Source: Neptunicoccus sediminis (GTDB taxonomy: Bacteria > Pseudomonadota > Alphaproteobacteria > Rhodobacterales > Rhodobacteraceae). From it: a DNA stretch of 64,000 nucleotides. The notes beneath the pieces were generated by a model that saw only the letters and a list, made by a program, of their open reading frames with translations, did not search any database and had not been told where the DNA came from. Below are positions 8,197-17,073 of the stretch, one piece after another; the stretch's first letter is position 1; every line of letters begins with the position of its first letter. The stretch spans positions 1-64,000 of the forward strand of contig NZ_MDVX01000003.1 in NCBI RefSeq assembly GCF_001719615.1, read 5' to 3'. A program made the position numbers and the translations under genes.

Positions 8197-8865
8197 ATGC
8201 TGCGTTACCTTTACGCCGATGAAATTGACCGCTTTCCCCTGTTACAGGACACGATGTTCCGTGACCGCAAATCCCAGTTCTACGACCGGCTTGGCTGGGA
8301 TCTGAGCATTGACCGGCGCGGCTGGGAGCAGGACGCCTATGACCGGATGAACCCGCTTTATGCGATCTGGCAGCAGCCCGATGGCCGTCACGGTGGCTCT
8401 ATGCGGGTGCTGCCCACCACGGGGCCGTGTATGGTTAACGATCATTTCTGTGATGTGACTGGTGGGGCCATAACCAGCCCGTTGATCTGGGAAAGCACGC
8501 GGTTCTGCCTGACCCCACACGCGGGCGGTCAGGCAGGGCGCATTTCAGCGGCAATAATGCTTGCGGGCTGTGAAGTCGGTTTGGGCTTTCATCTGCGTCA
8601 CGCTATCGGGGTGTTTGATGCGCGAATGGTGCGGATTTACCGTCGATTGGGATGGGCGCCGGAAATCCTCGGGGCGCAGGGGCAGGGACGCCAGCGGGTT
8701 GCGGTCGGGCTGTGGGAATTTTCCGGCTCGGTTCGTGAGAGGCTGGCCTTGGCGGCCGGAGTCTCTGTGGCGCAATCTGCAGAATGGTTTACCGCGGCCT
8801 TTGCTCCCGAGAGCGGCGTGCGGCAAGCGGACTTGCAGGCACAAGTTTCCCTGCGCCAATCATAA
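8197..8865 (+). CDS. N-acyl-homoserine lactone synthase (LuxI family)
   Basis: The 222-residue enzyme makes acyl-homoserine lactone from S-adenosylmethionine and an acyl-carrier protein. Conserved LuxI residues are in place: R and F in FRDRKSQFYDRLGW, the W, then D-x-x-D in a WEQDAYDRMNP context, R in GSMRVLPTTG, and E-x-x-R in WESTRFCL. The start at 8197 (MLRYLYADEID) has GGAGG six bases upstream, which rules out the longer frame from 8089. It follows luxR directly. Acyl-chain preference cannot be deduced. A short palindrome CAGG-ATCG-CCTG lies at 8135-8146, but no canonical lux box is clear. Confidence 0.94.
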   Translation: MLRYLYADEIDRFPLLQDTMFRDRKSQFYDRLGWDLSIDRRGWEQDAYDRMNPLYAIWQQPDGRHGGSMRVLPTTGPCMVNDHFCDVTGGAITSPLIWESTRFCLTPHAGGQAGRISAAIMLAGCEVGLGFHLRHAIGVFDARMVRIYRRLGWAPEILGAQGQGRQRVAVGLWEFSGSVRERLALAAGVSVAQSAEWFTAAFAPESGVRQADLQAQVSLRQS

Positions 8866-8929
8866 AAAGCCGTTCAGTCCGGCGGGGTGTTGCGCTATGT
8901 TGGCGCGAAACAAGACCGGACCCGAGGCC

Positions 8930-10453
8930 ATGCAGTTTTCCGAAGATCAAGCCAGCGCCTATGATGCTGTGGCCGAGGTGCTGAAAGCCTCGGGTGTGGA
9001 TTTGGAAAACGGGATGCTGATTCCCGAAACCACTGGCAAACAGCAAACACTGGCGCTCTTGGGTAAGGCGGGGTCGGGCAAGACGATGCTGCTGGCCCGG
9101 ATTGCCGATGCGCTGACCGAGGCGGGTGTGGATACGATCAGTGGCGATTACGAAGGGCGCGCCCGCAAGGAAAGACGCACACTCGCAATCCTTGCGCCCA
9201 CCAACAAAGCGGCGAGCGTTCTGCGCAACCGTGGCGTTGCGGCGACGACCATTCACCGGATCCTTTACACACCAATGTACGATCCGGAGTATGAAAAGAT
9301 TGCCGAATGGCTGGCAGGAAATGCCGAGAAGCCCGAGATCGAAGGGCTAAGTGATCTCGCGCTTGATCGGGCGGCGCAGTTTTACGAAACCAATAAGTCC
9401 ATTCCCGGTGCTTTGGCGGTGGCGGGGCTGCGCGGATCTGATTTTATCGTCGGCTGGAAACGCCGCGAAGATCCGCTGGATGTGGGGTTTGTGGATGAAG
9501 CCTCGATGCTGGACGACAAGCAGCTTGGAGATTTGCAAGAAATCTTTTCAACGTTGATCCTGTTTGGTGATCCTGCACAGCTTGCTCCGGTGGGGCAATC
9601 GGGCAGTATGGCGTTTGACGATCTGCCCGAACCGCGCAAGCTGTACCTTAACCGTGTGCACCGTCAGGCGGATGACAACCCGATCTTGGATCTGGCCCAT
9701 GCGCTGAGCGATCCGGCACTGGAATTTTCCCAGTTCGAGCGGATGATCGAAGAGGCCGCGCGCAGGGATGACCGGGTGATCGTTTCGCCCCGTGTGGATG
9801 CCTCTGCTATGGCGCGGGCGCCGGTTCTGGTCTGGCGCAATGCCACCCGCATCCGCCTGATCCATGCCTTTCGCAACGCCTTTGGTGCGCCACCCGAGAT
9901 GCTGCTGCCCGGCGAGCCGCTGATCTGTGACGGTCTGGAACTGCCGATGAAACACCGCAAAAAACGGATTGATCTGGAGGCCCGTGGTCTGATCAAAGGC
10001 GCGCAGGCGGTGTATCTGGGAGAGGGACGCAAGCCCGGTTTCTCGCGGTTGCATGTGATTGGCGCAGAGGACCCGCAGGTTTCGGCTGCGACGATCATCA
10101 AGATTGAACTGCCCGATCAGGAAGAACCCTTCATCCCCTCTGCCGCGCGGATGGGGGCGGCCTTTGTGCACGGGGCCGCTTGTACGATCCACAAGGCGCA
10201 GGGGTCGCAATGGGGGGATGTGCAGGTGTTTGCGCCGGATATTTACGCGGCCAGTCGCGCCGGACGCACCGAGGCGGGCATCGCACTGTGGAAACGTCTG
10301 GCCTATGTCGCGATCACACGGGCGGAACACCGTCTGCATTGGGTCACGCGCTATATGCTGGCAAAACCGACAGCGCCCCTTGGCGTTGACGATCTGCGCC
10401 GTGTGGCGGCCCCTGTTCTGGAGCTGGAAGAGCAGCCTGCCACGCCGGAGTGA
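8930..10453 (+). CDS. RecD-like ATP-dependent DNA helicase (SF1, AAA family)
   Basis: The protein has 507 residues. Motif I (Walker A) is GKAGSGKT near residue 45, a second nucleotide-contact motif is APTNKAAS, motif II (Walker B) is FVDEASML, and motif III is LILFGDPAQLAPVG. The C-terminal UvrD-like domain shows TIHKAQGSQW and AYVAITRAEH (motifs V-VI). This is the minimal superfamily 1B RecD2-like helicase plan without the long N-terminal OB region of RecD2. It is predicted to translocate on DNA in repair or recombination. The start at 8930 is preceded by GAGG; 8897 is an alternative. It lies 64 bases after luxI and could be co-transcribed, but a functional link is not evident. Confidence 0.85.
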   Translation: MQFSEDQASAYDAVAEVLKASGVDLENGMLIPETTGKQQTLALLGKAGSGKTMLLARIADALTEAGVDTISGDYEGRARKERRTLAILAPTNKAASVLRNRGVAATTIHRILYTPMYDPEYEKIAEWLAGNAEKPEIEGLSDLALDRAAQFYETNKSIPGALAVAGLRGSDFIVGWKRREDPLDVGFVDEASMLDDKQLGDLQEIFSTLILFGDPAQLAPVGQSGSMAFDDLPEPRKLYLNRVHRQADDNPILDLAHALSDPALEFSQFERMIEEAARRDDRVIVSPRVDASAMARAPVLVWRNATRIRLIHAFRNAFGAPPEMLLPGEPLICDGLELPMKHRKKRIDLEARGLIKGAQAVYLGEGRKPGFSRLHVIGAEDPQVSAATIIKIELPDQEEPFIPSAARMGAAFVHGAACTIHKAQGSQWGDVQVFAPDIYAASRAGRTEAGIALWKRLAYVAITRAEHRLHWVTRYMLAKPTAPLGVDDLRRVAAPVLELEEQPATPE

Positions 10454-10488
10454 GCAGACTGCGTAGGGACGGGCTGGCGAAGTGATTT

Positions 10489-10535
10489 TAGGGGCGCTGC
10501 CCCTAAGACCCCGGGATATTTTTGCCAGAAGAAGC
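10489..10535 (+). repeat. Dispersed GGGATATTTTT extragenic element, copy 2 (probable terminator)
   Basis: A perfect TAGGGGC/GCCCCTA stem with a GCT loop is followed by AGACCCCGGGATATTTTTG and a CCAGAAGAAG tail. It sits after the helicase gene, with the convergent SLC13 gene ending at 10547. The same arrangement recurs at 52121-52176 and, without the first stem, at 811-850. Confidence 0.6.
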
Positions 10536-10546
10536 CGGCCTGCACG

Positions 10547-12430
10547 TTAGAAAACGATATTCATCATCACCAGTGATACAATCAGGAACAGCACGGTCAT
10601 AATGCCGCCCGTGCGCATGAAATCCACCACGCGGTAGCCAGCGGGACCCATGATCAAGGCGTTGACCTGATGGGTGGGGATCAGGAAAGAGTTCGAAGTG
10701 GAAATTGCGACGGTCATGGCAAAAATCGCCGGATCGCCGCCCGATGCGATTGCGATGGAAACCGCAAGCGGGACCAGAAGGACTGTCGCGCCGACATTGG
10801 ACATGATCAGGGTGAAGATGGTGGCAAGGATGGCCACGCCCGCTTGCAAGGACCAGATCGGCCAGCCGTCCAACACTGCGAGCACGCCCTGTGCGATCCA
10901 TTCCGCCGTGCCCGTCATCTGCACCGCCTGTCCAAGCGGGATCAGCGAGGCGAGCAGGAAGACCGTATTCCAGCCGACCGCGTTATAGGCTTCGTCCATA
11001 TTGATCACGCGGGTGACAATCATGCCCACAGCCCCTGTCAGCAGGCACAAAGACAGGCGCATATCGGTAAAGAGGATCAGGCCAAGCGCGAGGATGAAGA
11101 ACAGGATCGCCCAGCCGACCTTTTGCGGGCGCAGTTCTTCTTGGGGGAAGTCGGTTGTGACAACGACAAAGTCGCGGCCTTTTTTGATGCGCACCAGATT
11201 TTCCCAAAGCACATGCACCACGAGCGTATCACCGGCACGGAACGGGACCAGCCCGATGCGGGTGGCCTCATGGTCTTCGTCTTCCACATGGCTCATGGTG
11301 TCTTCGCCGCGGTGGATCGCCAGCATCGACATGCCATAGGTCTTGCGCAGGGCCAGTTCCTGAGCGGTCTTGCCGATCACCTGACTGTCCGGCGGCACCA
11401 CGATTTCTGCCACGCCGCTTTTGGTCGGGGCAAATTCTTCGGCAAAAATATCGAGGTTGGGTTTGATCTCCAGCCCGTAAATATCTGCCATTTCCTCTAT
11501 CACCTTGCGACGACCCAGAATGGCAAGCCGGCAGGGTGTGGTGATTTCGGTCGTCACCAAGGGGGCAACCCAACGGTGCCCCTGAAAGTAGCTGCCGATG
11601 ATATAGCAGTGGTGTACTTCCATCAGATCGGCAAAGGTTTCCCCGAGCAGGATGTTGCCCTCTGGGATCTCAACCTCAACAATGTCGGCCTTCAGCCCGT
11701 AAAGCCGTTTGAGATAGGCATTCATGGTCTGACCGGAGGTTGCATCGTCTTTCTGGGTAGACCCCGGCAGCACCCAACGTCCGAACAGAACGAAATAGGC
11801 GATCCCTGTCAGCACCAGTGCAAGACCGATCGGGGTGACAGCGAACAGGGTGAAATGTTCCATCTGGGCATCGGCGGGCAGGTCGAGGTTCGCCGTGTCG
11901 ATCAGGTCGTTCAAAAGGATCAGCGGGGAGGAGCCAACCAATGTCATTGTGCCGCCAAGGATCGCACAAAAGCCCATTGGCATCAGCAGACGGGACATGG
12001 AAATATTGGTGCGCGAGGAAATCCGCGAAACCACCGGCAGGAACAGCGCAGCGGCGCCGACATTCTGCATAAAGCTGGAGATAAAGCCGACAGTGGCGGA
12101 AATAATCGGGATGATTCGCCGCTCGCTTGTGCCGCCGTATTTCAGGATCGTCGCGGCCACAGTGGACATCAGCCCCGTCTTGTCGAGCCCTGCGCCAAGG
12201 ATCATCACCGCAATAATCGAGATCACCGCGTTAGAGGCAAAGCCGTCGAACAGGTGATTGATCTCTATCAGACCGCCAAGGCCCGGCAGGTAACTCAGCC
12301 CGCCAAGCAGCACCATCACGATCACCGCTGCCACGTCAACGCGGACAATTTCGGTTACAAACAGCAGGACGGTAAAGCCGAGCAAAGCCAGCACAACTAT
12401 CATGTCGGGGGTCAGGGTGATCGCGTCCAC
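10547..12430 (-). CDS. SLC13-family permease with central RCK_C/TrkA-C domains
   Basis: The 627-residue membrane protein belongs to the DASS/SLC13 (sodium:anion symporter) group. It has about five hydrophobic segments before residue 200, then a cytoplasmic insert (about residues 215-420) that looks like two TrkA-C regulatory domains (VEIPEGNILLGETFADL; VVPPDSQVIGKTAQELALR), then another hydrophobic half. Helix-loop signatures include FMQNVGAAALFLPV and a matching IMSNVGATVLLVPLA, the duplicated N-x-x-A substrate-site type loops of the superfamily. The substrate (sulfate, dicarboxylate or another anion) cannot be assigned. It converges with the helicase gene and stands alone. Confidence 0.87.
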   Translation of the reverse strand: MDAITLTPDMIVVLALLGFTVLLFVTEIVRVDVAAVIVMVLLGGLSYLPGLGGLIEINHLFDGFASNAVISIIAVMILGAGLDKTGLMSTVAATILKYGGTSERRIIPIISATVGFISSFMQNVGAAALFLPVVSRISSRTNISMSRLLMPMGFCAILGGTMTLVGSSPLILLNDLIDTANLDLPADAQMEHFTLFAVTPIGLALVLTGIAYFVLFGRWVLPGSTQKDDATSGQTMNAYLKRLYGLKADIVEVEIPEGNILLGETFADLMEVHHCYIIGSYFQGHRWVAPLVTTEITTPCRLAILGRRKVIEEMADIYGLEIKPNLDIFAEEFAPTKSGVAEIVVPPDSQVIGKTAQELALRKTYGMSMLAIHRGEDTMSHVEDEDHEATRIGLVPFRAGDTLVVHVLWENLVRIKKGRDFVVVTTDFPQEELRPQKVGWAILFFILALGLILFTDMRLSLCLLTGAVGMIVTRVINMDEAYNAVGWNTVFLLASLIPLGQAVQMTGTAEWIAQGVLAVLDGWPIWSLQAGVAILATIFTLIMSNVGATVLLVPLAVSIAIASGGDPAIFAMTVAISTSNSFLIPTHQVNALIMGPAGYRVVDFMRTGGIMTVLFLIVSLVMMNIVF

Positions 12431-12646
12431 GGGCGTGTAACCTCTTATCGTTCAGGTCCTTAACGGTATACGCGCGCAGGGCGCTTCGGGCAACCGGCCA
12501 GTTGGCAGGTTTCCAAGGTATGCTCTGGACTTAACGGCAGTTTTTCATGCGGAATGCTTGGGTGGGAACCGCGCGGATTGCCTAGACAAAGCCGCCGGGC
12601 TGGGCCAGAACTCTGGCAGGTCAGGCAGCAGAAGGACAAAAGCGAC

Positions 12647-13384
12647 ATGGCACAGACGATTGTAATCACCGGTGCGGGCAGTGGAATCGGCAAGGCAACG
12701 GCGCAGGCTTTTCTGGCGGCTGGTTGGAACGTGGGATTGATTGGCCGGCGGGCCAGCGCCCTAGAGGAAGTGGCGCAGGGGCAGGAAGCGGGGTTTGCTG
12801 TGCCCTGCGATGTCACGGAGGAATCGCAGGTAGAGGCGGCGTTCGACCGGATTGCCGCCCGCTTTGGTCGAATTGACACGCTGTTCAACAATGCCGGCAC
12901 CGGGGTGGCGGGGGCGATGATTGATGAAATGGACGTGGCGGACTGGCGCAACTGTGTGGAGATCAACCTGACCGGCAGTTTCCTCTGCGCCCGTGCCGCC
13001 TGGCGGATCATGCGCGGGCAGTCTCCCCAAGGGGGTCGGATCATCAACAACGGGTCGATTTCTGCGACAACACCCCGTCCTGGATCGGCACCCTATACGG
13101 CCACGAAGCATGCGATCAGCGGGTTGACCAAAACGCTGGCGCTGGACGGGCGGGCGGTAAACATCGCCTGCGGCCAGATCGACATCGGAAATGCCCACAC
13201 AGAGATGGTTTCACAGATGGTGGAGGGGATCCTTCAGGCGGATGGATCTGTAAAGCCAGAGCCGACGATGAACGTACAGCATGTGGCGGATGCGGTGCTG
13301 CATATGGCCGGATTGCCGCTGGAGGCGAATGTTCTGTTTATGAATGTAATGGCGCGGGATATGCCATTTGTCGGTCGAGGTTAG
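12647..13384 (+). CDS. Short-chain dehydrogenase/reductase (SDR)
   Basis: The 245-residue classical SDR has the cofactor motif [10 protein letters not shown] (residues 8-17), NNAG in the beta-4 loop, a GSIS stretch carrying the catalytic Ser and YTATK carrying the catalytic Tyr and Lys. An Arg pair after beta-2 (GRRASAL) hints at NADP(H). The substrate is not identifiable. The start at 12647 is chosen because [11 protein letters not shown] is a typical SDR beginning. Its stop overlaps the stop of the convergent rimI gene by four bases, so there is no room for a terminator between them. Confidence 0.9.
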   Translation: MAQTIVITGAGSGIGKATAQAFLAAGWNVGLIGRRASALEEVAQGQEAGFAVPCDVTEESQVEAAFDRIAARFGRIDTLFNNAGTGVAGAMIDEMDVADWRNCVEINLTGSFLCARAAWRIMRGQSPQGGRIINNGSISATTPRPGSAPYTATKHAISGLTKTLALDGRAVNIACGQIDIGNAHTEMVSQMVEGILQADGSVKPEPTMNVQHVADAVLHMAGLPLEANVLFMNVMARDMPFVGRG

Positions 13385-13791
13385 AGCGTTTTGTGCATGA
13401 CGAGGGCGGCAGCGGTTCCGCCCTCCGGCCCTCTGTAGTAGTCTTTCCGATAGGAGAGTTTGCCAAAGCCCGCAGCCTCATACAGCGCAATCGCTGCTGT
13501 GTTGTGTTCGACCACCTCAAGAAAGATCTCTTCACAGCCGGTGGCTCGCAGCTCTTGCAGCAGCGCAGACAGGAGCGTGCGTGCCTTTCCTTTGCGGCGG
13601 GCATCGGGATGAACTGCGATGGTTAGCAATTCAGCCTCCGGTCCGGCGCGGCGGGCAATTGCAAAGCCCTGATCACAGGATTTCACCAGACAGAGCGGCG
13701 AAGCACAGAGGGCTGCAAGCTCTGTCGCGGACCACGGGCGGGGCTGTGTGAAACAGGCGCCGTGAATCTCTGCCATTCGGCTCGGTGTCAC
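13381..13791 (-). CDS. rimI: Ribosomal-protein-alanine N-acetyltransferase (GNAT)
   Basis: The 136-residue GNAT protein has the acetyl-CoA loop [14 protein letters not shown] and the C-terminal [18 protein letters not shown] block typical of RimI, which acetylates the N-terminal alanine of ribosomal protein S18. The start is a GTG at 13791 whose last bases overlap the TGA stop of tsaB (GTGA), indicating translational coupling; an ATG at 13776 is an alternative. The tsaB-rimI pairing is widespread in bacteria and supports the call. Confidence 0.87.
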   Translation of the reverse strand: MTPSRMAEIHGACFTQPRPWSATELAALCASPLCLVKSCDQGFAIARRAGPEAELLTIAVHPDARRKGKARTLLSALLQELRATGCEEIFLEVVEHNTAAIALYEAAGFGKLSYRKDYYRGPEGGTAAALVMHKTL

Positions 13792-14420
13792 GGCAGAATG
13801 CGCGGTGGTTGTTCGGACGGCAGCGCCGCATCCGGTGCGCGGACGTATAGCGGTGCGGGGCGGGGGTGTTCGTCATTCCTGCGCAACTGCACCAACGCGC
13901 CGGTGTTGCGGATCATGTCTTCGGCGCTGATAAGGCTTAGCGAGCCGAGATCAAGCGGGCCGTCAGAGAGAAAGCTTTGATCCCCCGCGAGGCTGTCGAG
14001 CGCAACAAGCGCCACATCCGAAAGGGCAACGCCGTTGTCAAAGCTTTGGTGATAGACGCGGTTCTGGCGGGCATCGACCACCACCGTCTGCGGTCCGGCA
14101 CTGCCATAGGCAATAGCGTCGAGCCGCGAGATACCGATGCAGGGCCGGTTCAGCGACAGCGACAGACCGCGCGCCGCTGCGACAGAGATGCGAATGCCGG
14201 TAAAATTACCCGGTCCGATGCCGACACCCAGCGTGTCAAGATCGGCCCAGCTGCACCCTGCAGACTGCAAAAGGGTTTCAAGCATAGGCAACAGGTGTTC
14301 CGCCTGTCCTTTGGACATGGGATCGACGGTTCGTGCCAGCATGTTCGGCCCTTGAAACAGGACAGCCGCGCAATGCGCGGCTGCTGTATCAAACGCCAGA
14401 GTAAGCGGTTCAGGCGGCAA
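13788..14420 (-). CDS. tsaB: tRNA threonylcarbamoyladenosine biosynthesis protein TsaB
   Basis: The 210-residue protein is the non-catalytic dimerisation partner of TsaD in forming t6A37 on ANN-decoding tRNAs. It shows the ASKHA-fold start LTLAFDTAAAHCAAVL and the diagnostic GVGIGPGNFTGIRIS motif (near residues 66-80). The start appears to be TTG at 14420, eleven bases inside the 3' end of the upstream nfu gene; no ATG lies close to the expected N-terminus. It overlaps rimI at its own stop, giving an nfu-tsaB-rimI chain. Confidence 0.9.
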   Translation of the reverse strand: MPPEPLTLAFDTAAAHCAAVLFQGPNMLARTVDPMSKGQAEHLLPMLETLLQSAGCSWADLDTLGVGIGPGNFTGIRISVAAARGLSLSLNRPCIGISRLDAIAYGSAGPQTVVVDARQNRVYHQSFDNGVALSDVALVALDSLAGDQSFLSDGPLDLGSLSLISAEDMIRNTGALVQLRRNDEHPRPAPLYVRAPDAALPSEQPPRILP

Positions 14421-14970
14421 CAGGGCGTACCTCGGTCACTTCGGGGATATAGTGGCGCAGCAGGTTTTCGATGCCCATTTTCAGGGTAATGGTCGAAGAC
14501 GGGCAGCCAGCGCAGGCGCCTTGCATGTGCAGGTAGACCACGCCGCGATCAAAGCCGTGAAAGGTGATGTCGCCACCATCTTGCGCCACAGCCGGACGCA
14601 CGCGGGTGTCCAGCAGGTCCTTGATCTGTTGCACGATCTCGCCGTCTTCGCCGGTGTGTTCCTTGTGACCGGAGTTTTCCGCATCCGCGCCCATGACCGG
14701 CTGGCCGGATTGGTAATGTTCCATGATCACGCCCAGAATTGCGGGTTTGACGTGGTTCCATTCGGTCTGTTCGTTCTTTGTGACGGTGACAAAATCCGGC
14801 CCGAAAAAGACCCCTGTTACGCCCTGCACACCAAAGATGCGCTGCGCCAGAGGAGAGGCTTGTGCCGCCTCTTCGGTGGGGAAATCGGCTGTGCCGGTGG
14901 ACAGAACCGCCTGACCGGGCAGGAATTTCAACGTGGCCGGGTTCGGGGTGCTTTCGGTTTGGATAAACAT
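14410..14970 (-). CDS. NifU/Nfu-type iron-sulfur cluster scaffold protein
   Basis: The 186-residue protein has an N-terminal Nfu_N domain (MFIQTESTPNPATLKFLPG) and a C-terminal NifU-like domain with the cluster-binding C-x-x-C in GACAGCPSSTITLKMG. It is predicted to carry or transfer 4Fe-4S clusters to target enzymes. The start at 14970 is preceded by AAGGATG; the frame continues to 15030, but those residues do not look like the family. It overlaps tsaB by 11 bases. Confidence 0.9.
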   Translation of the reverse strand: MFIQTESTPNPATLKFLPGQAVLSTGTADFPTEEAAQASPLAQRIFGVQGVTGVFFGPDFVTVTKNEQTEWNHVKPAILGVIMEHYQSGQPVMGADAENSGHKEHTGEDGEIVQQIKDLLDTRVRPAVAQDGGDITFHGFDRGVVYLHMQGACAGCPSSTITLKMGIENLLRHYIPEVTEVRPVAA

Positions 14971-15092
14971 GTCATTTACATCCTTTTGGAAGGTTGCCTT
15001 AGATATGCGCTTCCATCGGCGCACTGTCAAGATTTAGAATTATTCTAAAGAGGCGGTGATGGGTGCTGTGCAGCGGGGTGGGGCTGTGCCGG

Positions 15093-15803
15093 CTAAGAGA
15101 ATTTGTCCTTCAGGCGTTGCAGCGGGCTGCGGGTGTCTTTTTGCGGTTCCGGCGTTGGTTCCGGTTTCTTTGCATCCGGTTGTTCCGGCTTTGCTGCGGC
15201 ACGGGCAGGCTTGGGGGAAGTGGCGGAGGATCGGGGCGGGGCGACGCGTAGGGCGACGGCGTTCATGAACCGGCCGCTGTCTCCTGCGGCAAGGTCCGCC
15301 GCGCCGTCCGACATGCCGCGCAGCAGATCGTCGATCCAGTTTTCATCCGCTTTGGGAAAATCGTGCAGGACATAGCCTGCCACGGCCTCTTTGCGACCCG
15401 GATGACCGATGCCGATGCGCACACGGGCATAGGCCTCGCCCACGTGTTGGTGGATGGAGCGCAGGCCGTTGTGACCCGCATGACCGCCGCCCTGTTTCAC
15501 GCGGCATTTGCCCGGTGCAAGGTCCAGTTCGTCGTGAAAAACCGTCAGATCCTCTATGGTGGCTTTATAAAAACGCAAAGCCTCGCCCACGGATTGGCCG
15601 GAGAGGTTCATGAAGGTTTCGGGTTTAAGCAGAATCACCTTTTCGCTGCCAAGCCGCCCTTCAGAGACCTTGCCCTGAAACTTGTTGCGCCACGGGGCGA
15701 AGCCGTGATCCGAAGCAATCCGGTCGAGCGCCATAAAACCGATGTTATGCCGGTTCTTGGCGTATTTCGGGCCGGGATTTCCAAGGCCGACAAATATTTG
15801 CAT
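15093..15803 (-). CDS. pth: Peptidyl-tRNA hydrolase
   Basis: The 236-residue enzyme recycles tRNA from stalled peptidyl-tRNA. The family start MQIFVGLGNPGPKYAKNRHNIGF contains the conserved N and catalytic His; FMNLSGQSV and the HDELDL and GGGHAGHNGLRS motifs follow. The C-terminal 45 residues are a low-complexity Pro/Ala/Lys/Glu tail (PKPARAAAKPEQP...), beyond the usual 190 or so residues. The start at 15803 is clear by homology; upstream in-frame sequence runs through the rplY terminator. It lies downstream of rplY in the same direction, a common pairing. Confidence 0.95.
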   Translation of the reverse strand: MQIFVGLGNPGPKYAKNRHNIGFMALDRIASDHGFAPWRNKFQGKVSEGRLGSEKVILLKPETFMNLSGQSVGEALRFYKATIEDLTVFHDELDLAPGKCRVKQGGGHAGHNGLRSIHQHVGEAYARVRIGIGHPGRKEAVAGYVLHDFPKADENWIDDLLRGMSDGAADLAAGDSGRFMNAVALRVAPPRSSATSPKPARAAAKPEQPDAKKPEPTPEPQKDTRSPLQRLKDKFS

Positions 15804-15875
15804 GTGGGGTGTCCTCTGGCGCGACGTCGATTCGCTGGCTTTATAACGGGTATCGCTGCGGGATGCCAAAAGCGC

Positions 15876-15914
15876 AAAGAAAAACCCCGCGCGTTCAAGG
15901 GAACACGCGGGGTT
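15876..15914 (-). terminator. Rho-independent terminator after rplY
   Basis: On the reverse strand AACCCCGCG pairs with CGCGGGGTT (9 bp) and is followed by TTTCTTT. It lies between rplY and pth, so pth is probably expressed by read-through or from its own promoter. Confidence 0.85.
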
Positions 15915-15936
15915 CGGGAAAAATCGCCGGTAAGGC

Positions 15937-16575
15937 TTATTCTTCAGCGGCGTCTTCTGCCGGTGCTGCTGCTTCGTCTTCAGCTTCGTCATCCGCAGAT
16001 TTCAGGCTGGACGGTGCAGAGATGTTCGCAATCACGAAATCACGGTCTGTAATCATCGGGCGCGAGCCTTCTGGCAGGGTCACGTCGGAAATGTGAACGA
16101 TGTCGCCCACATCCAGATCGGCCAGATCGATTTCGATCGCGTCAGGGATGTTGCCCGCTGTCACTTTCAGTTCGATCTCGTTGCGCACAACTGTCAGAAC
16201 ACCGCCGCGTTTCAGGCCAACGGAGGTTTCTTCGTTGATGAATTCAACCGGAACAAACAGGTTTACGCGGGAGGTCCGGCGCAGACGCATCAGGTCGAGG
16301 TGAACGGGCAGGTCTTTTACAACATCGCGCTGCACGTTACGGCAGATCACGCGAACATCTTCCTGACCTTCAACTTTGAGGTTGAAGAGGGTGGAAAGGA
16401 AACGACCGGCTTTGAGCTGTTTCAGCAGTTCGTTGAATTTTACGTTGATCGCGATCGGCTCTTCGCCGCCGCCGTAGACAACACCTGGGACAAGTCCGTC
16501 GCGACGGGCTTGACGGGCGGCCCCCTTGCCGGTCCCCGTACGTGGTGTGGCGATGATGTTTGGCATCTCGGCCAT
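15937..16575 (-). CDS. rplY: 50S ribosomal protein L25 (Ctc/TL5 form)
   Basis: The 212-residue protein binds 5S rRNA. It has the L25 N-terminal domain ([31 protein letters not shown]) followed by the TL5/CTC C-terminal beta domain ([35 protein letters not shown]) and an acidic Ala/Glu tail of about 25 residues. This long Ctc form is usual in alphaproteobacteria. It is the first gene of the rplY-pth pair and has a 498-base gap upstream. Confidence 0.95.
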   Translation of the reverse strand: MAEMPNIIATPRTGTGKGAARQARRDGLVPGVVYGGGEEPIAINVKFNELLKQLKAGRFLSTLFNLKVEGQEDVRVICRNVQRDVVKDLPVHLDLMRLRRTSRVNLFVPVEFINEETSVGLKRGGVLTVVRNEIELKVTAGNIPDAIEIDLADLDVGDIVHISDVTLPEGSRPMITDRDFVIANISAPSSLKSADDEAEDEAAAPAEDAAEE

Positions 16576-16828
16576 GATAATTCTCCAATATGTAAAGGCG
16601 GCAATCCTCCAAGGGTGTAAGTGCCGCGTGAAGCCGCTCCATTAGGGGGGAAATGGCAAAAAGGCAAGACTGAATCTGGATCGCGCGCGGGGGAGGGGTG
16701 TTGCGCCGCGCGTCATTAACGGCCTGATATGGTGGCGATTTGTGGGGAGCGCAATTGGTTTGAAAGGTTAACGCGGCGCAGACGGGAGCTTCGCGTACGT
16801 AAGGGGCTGAGATTACTAAGGAAATGGC
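16576..16828. other. Gene-free stretch upstream of rplY
   Basis: It contains the rplY leader and probably its promoter. I see no convincing open reading frame and no clear -35/-10 pair or stable hairpin. The repeat element at 16829-16914 follows. Confidence 0.4.
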
Positions 16829-16914
16829 GTCAACATACTGCTTATATGAAGCTTCTTAAATGAAGCTTCATATATGACGCGTCTTGTATGACGCTTCATA
16901 TTTGCAGGGTGATC
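16829..16914 (+). repeat. 14-bp-period palindrome array, element A
   Basis: Four 10-bp near-palindromes (TGAAGCTTCT, TGAAGCTTCA, TGACGCGTCT, TGACGCTTCA) start at 16847, 16861, 16875 and 16889, exactly 14 bases apart, separated by 4-base A/T-rich spacers. The left boundary is GTCAACATACTGC and the right is GCAGGGTGATC. Bases 16877-16910 are identical to the reverse complement of 60440-60473 in element B, and the left end matches the inverted right end of element C. The element lies in the gap between the co-directional genes lldD and rplY. Confidence 0.85.
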
Positions 16915-17010
16915 GGCGGGCGGCGATCGTTGGGCGCGACCCACGGCACGGTTATATCAGTCATGGGATGTCAGGTGCGGCGTGAGAGGCCGCATCGCCG
17001 CTAATCGCCC

Positions 17011-17047
17011 AAAACAAAACCACCCGATGCGGTGCAATCGGGTGGTT
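17011..17047 (-). terminator. Rho-independent terminator after lldD
   Basis: On the reverse strand AACCACCCGATT and ATCGGGTGGTT pair around a G/C-rich loop and are followed by the T-rich TTGTTTT. It starts about 27 bases beyond the lldD stop. Confidence 0.85.
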
Positions 17048-17073
17048 TCAAATCGAATTAATCGTACGAAAAG

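Noticed and set aside
10670-12463. 597-codon plus-strand frame opposite the SLC13 gene
   Set aside because: It consists of antisense codons of a membrane protein, giving a charged, repeat-like translation with no family signature.
16829-16914. CRISPR array
   Set aside because: The repeats are 10 bp with 4-bp spacers and no cas genes are present, so this is not CRISPR.
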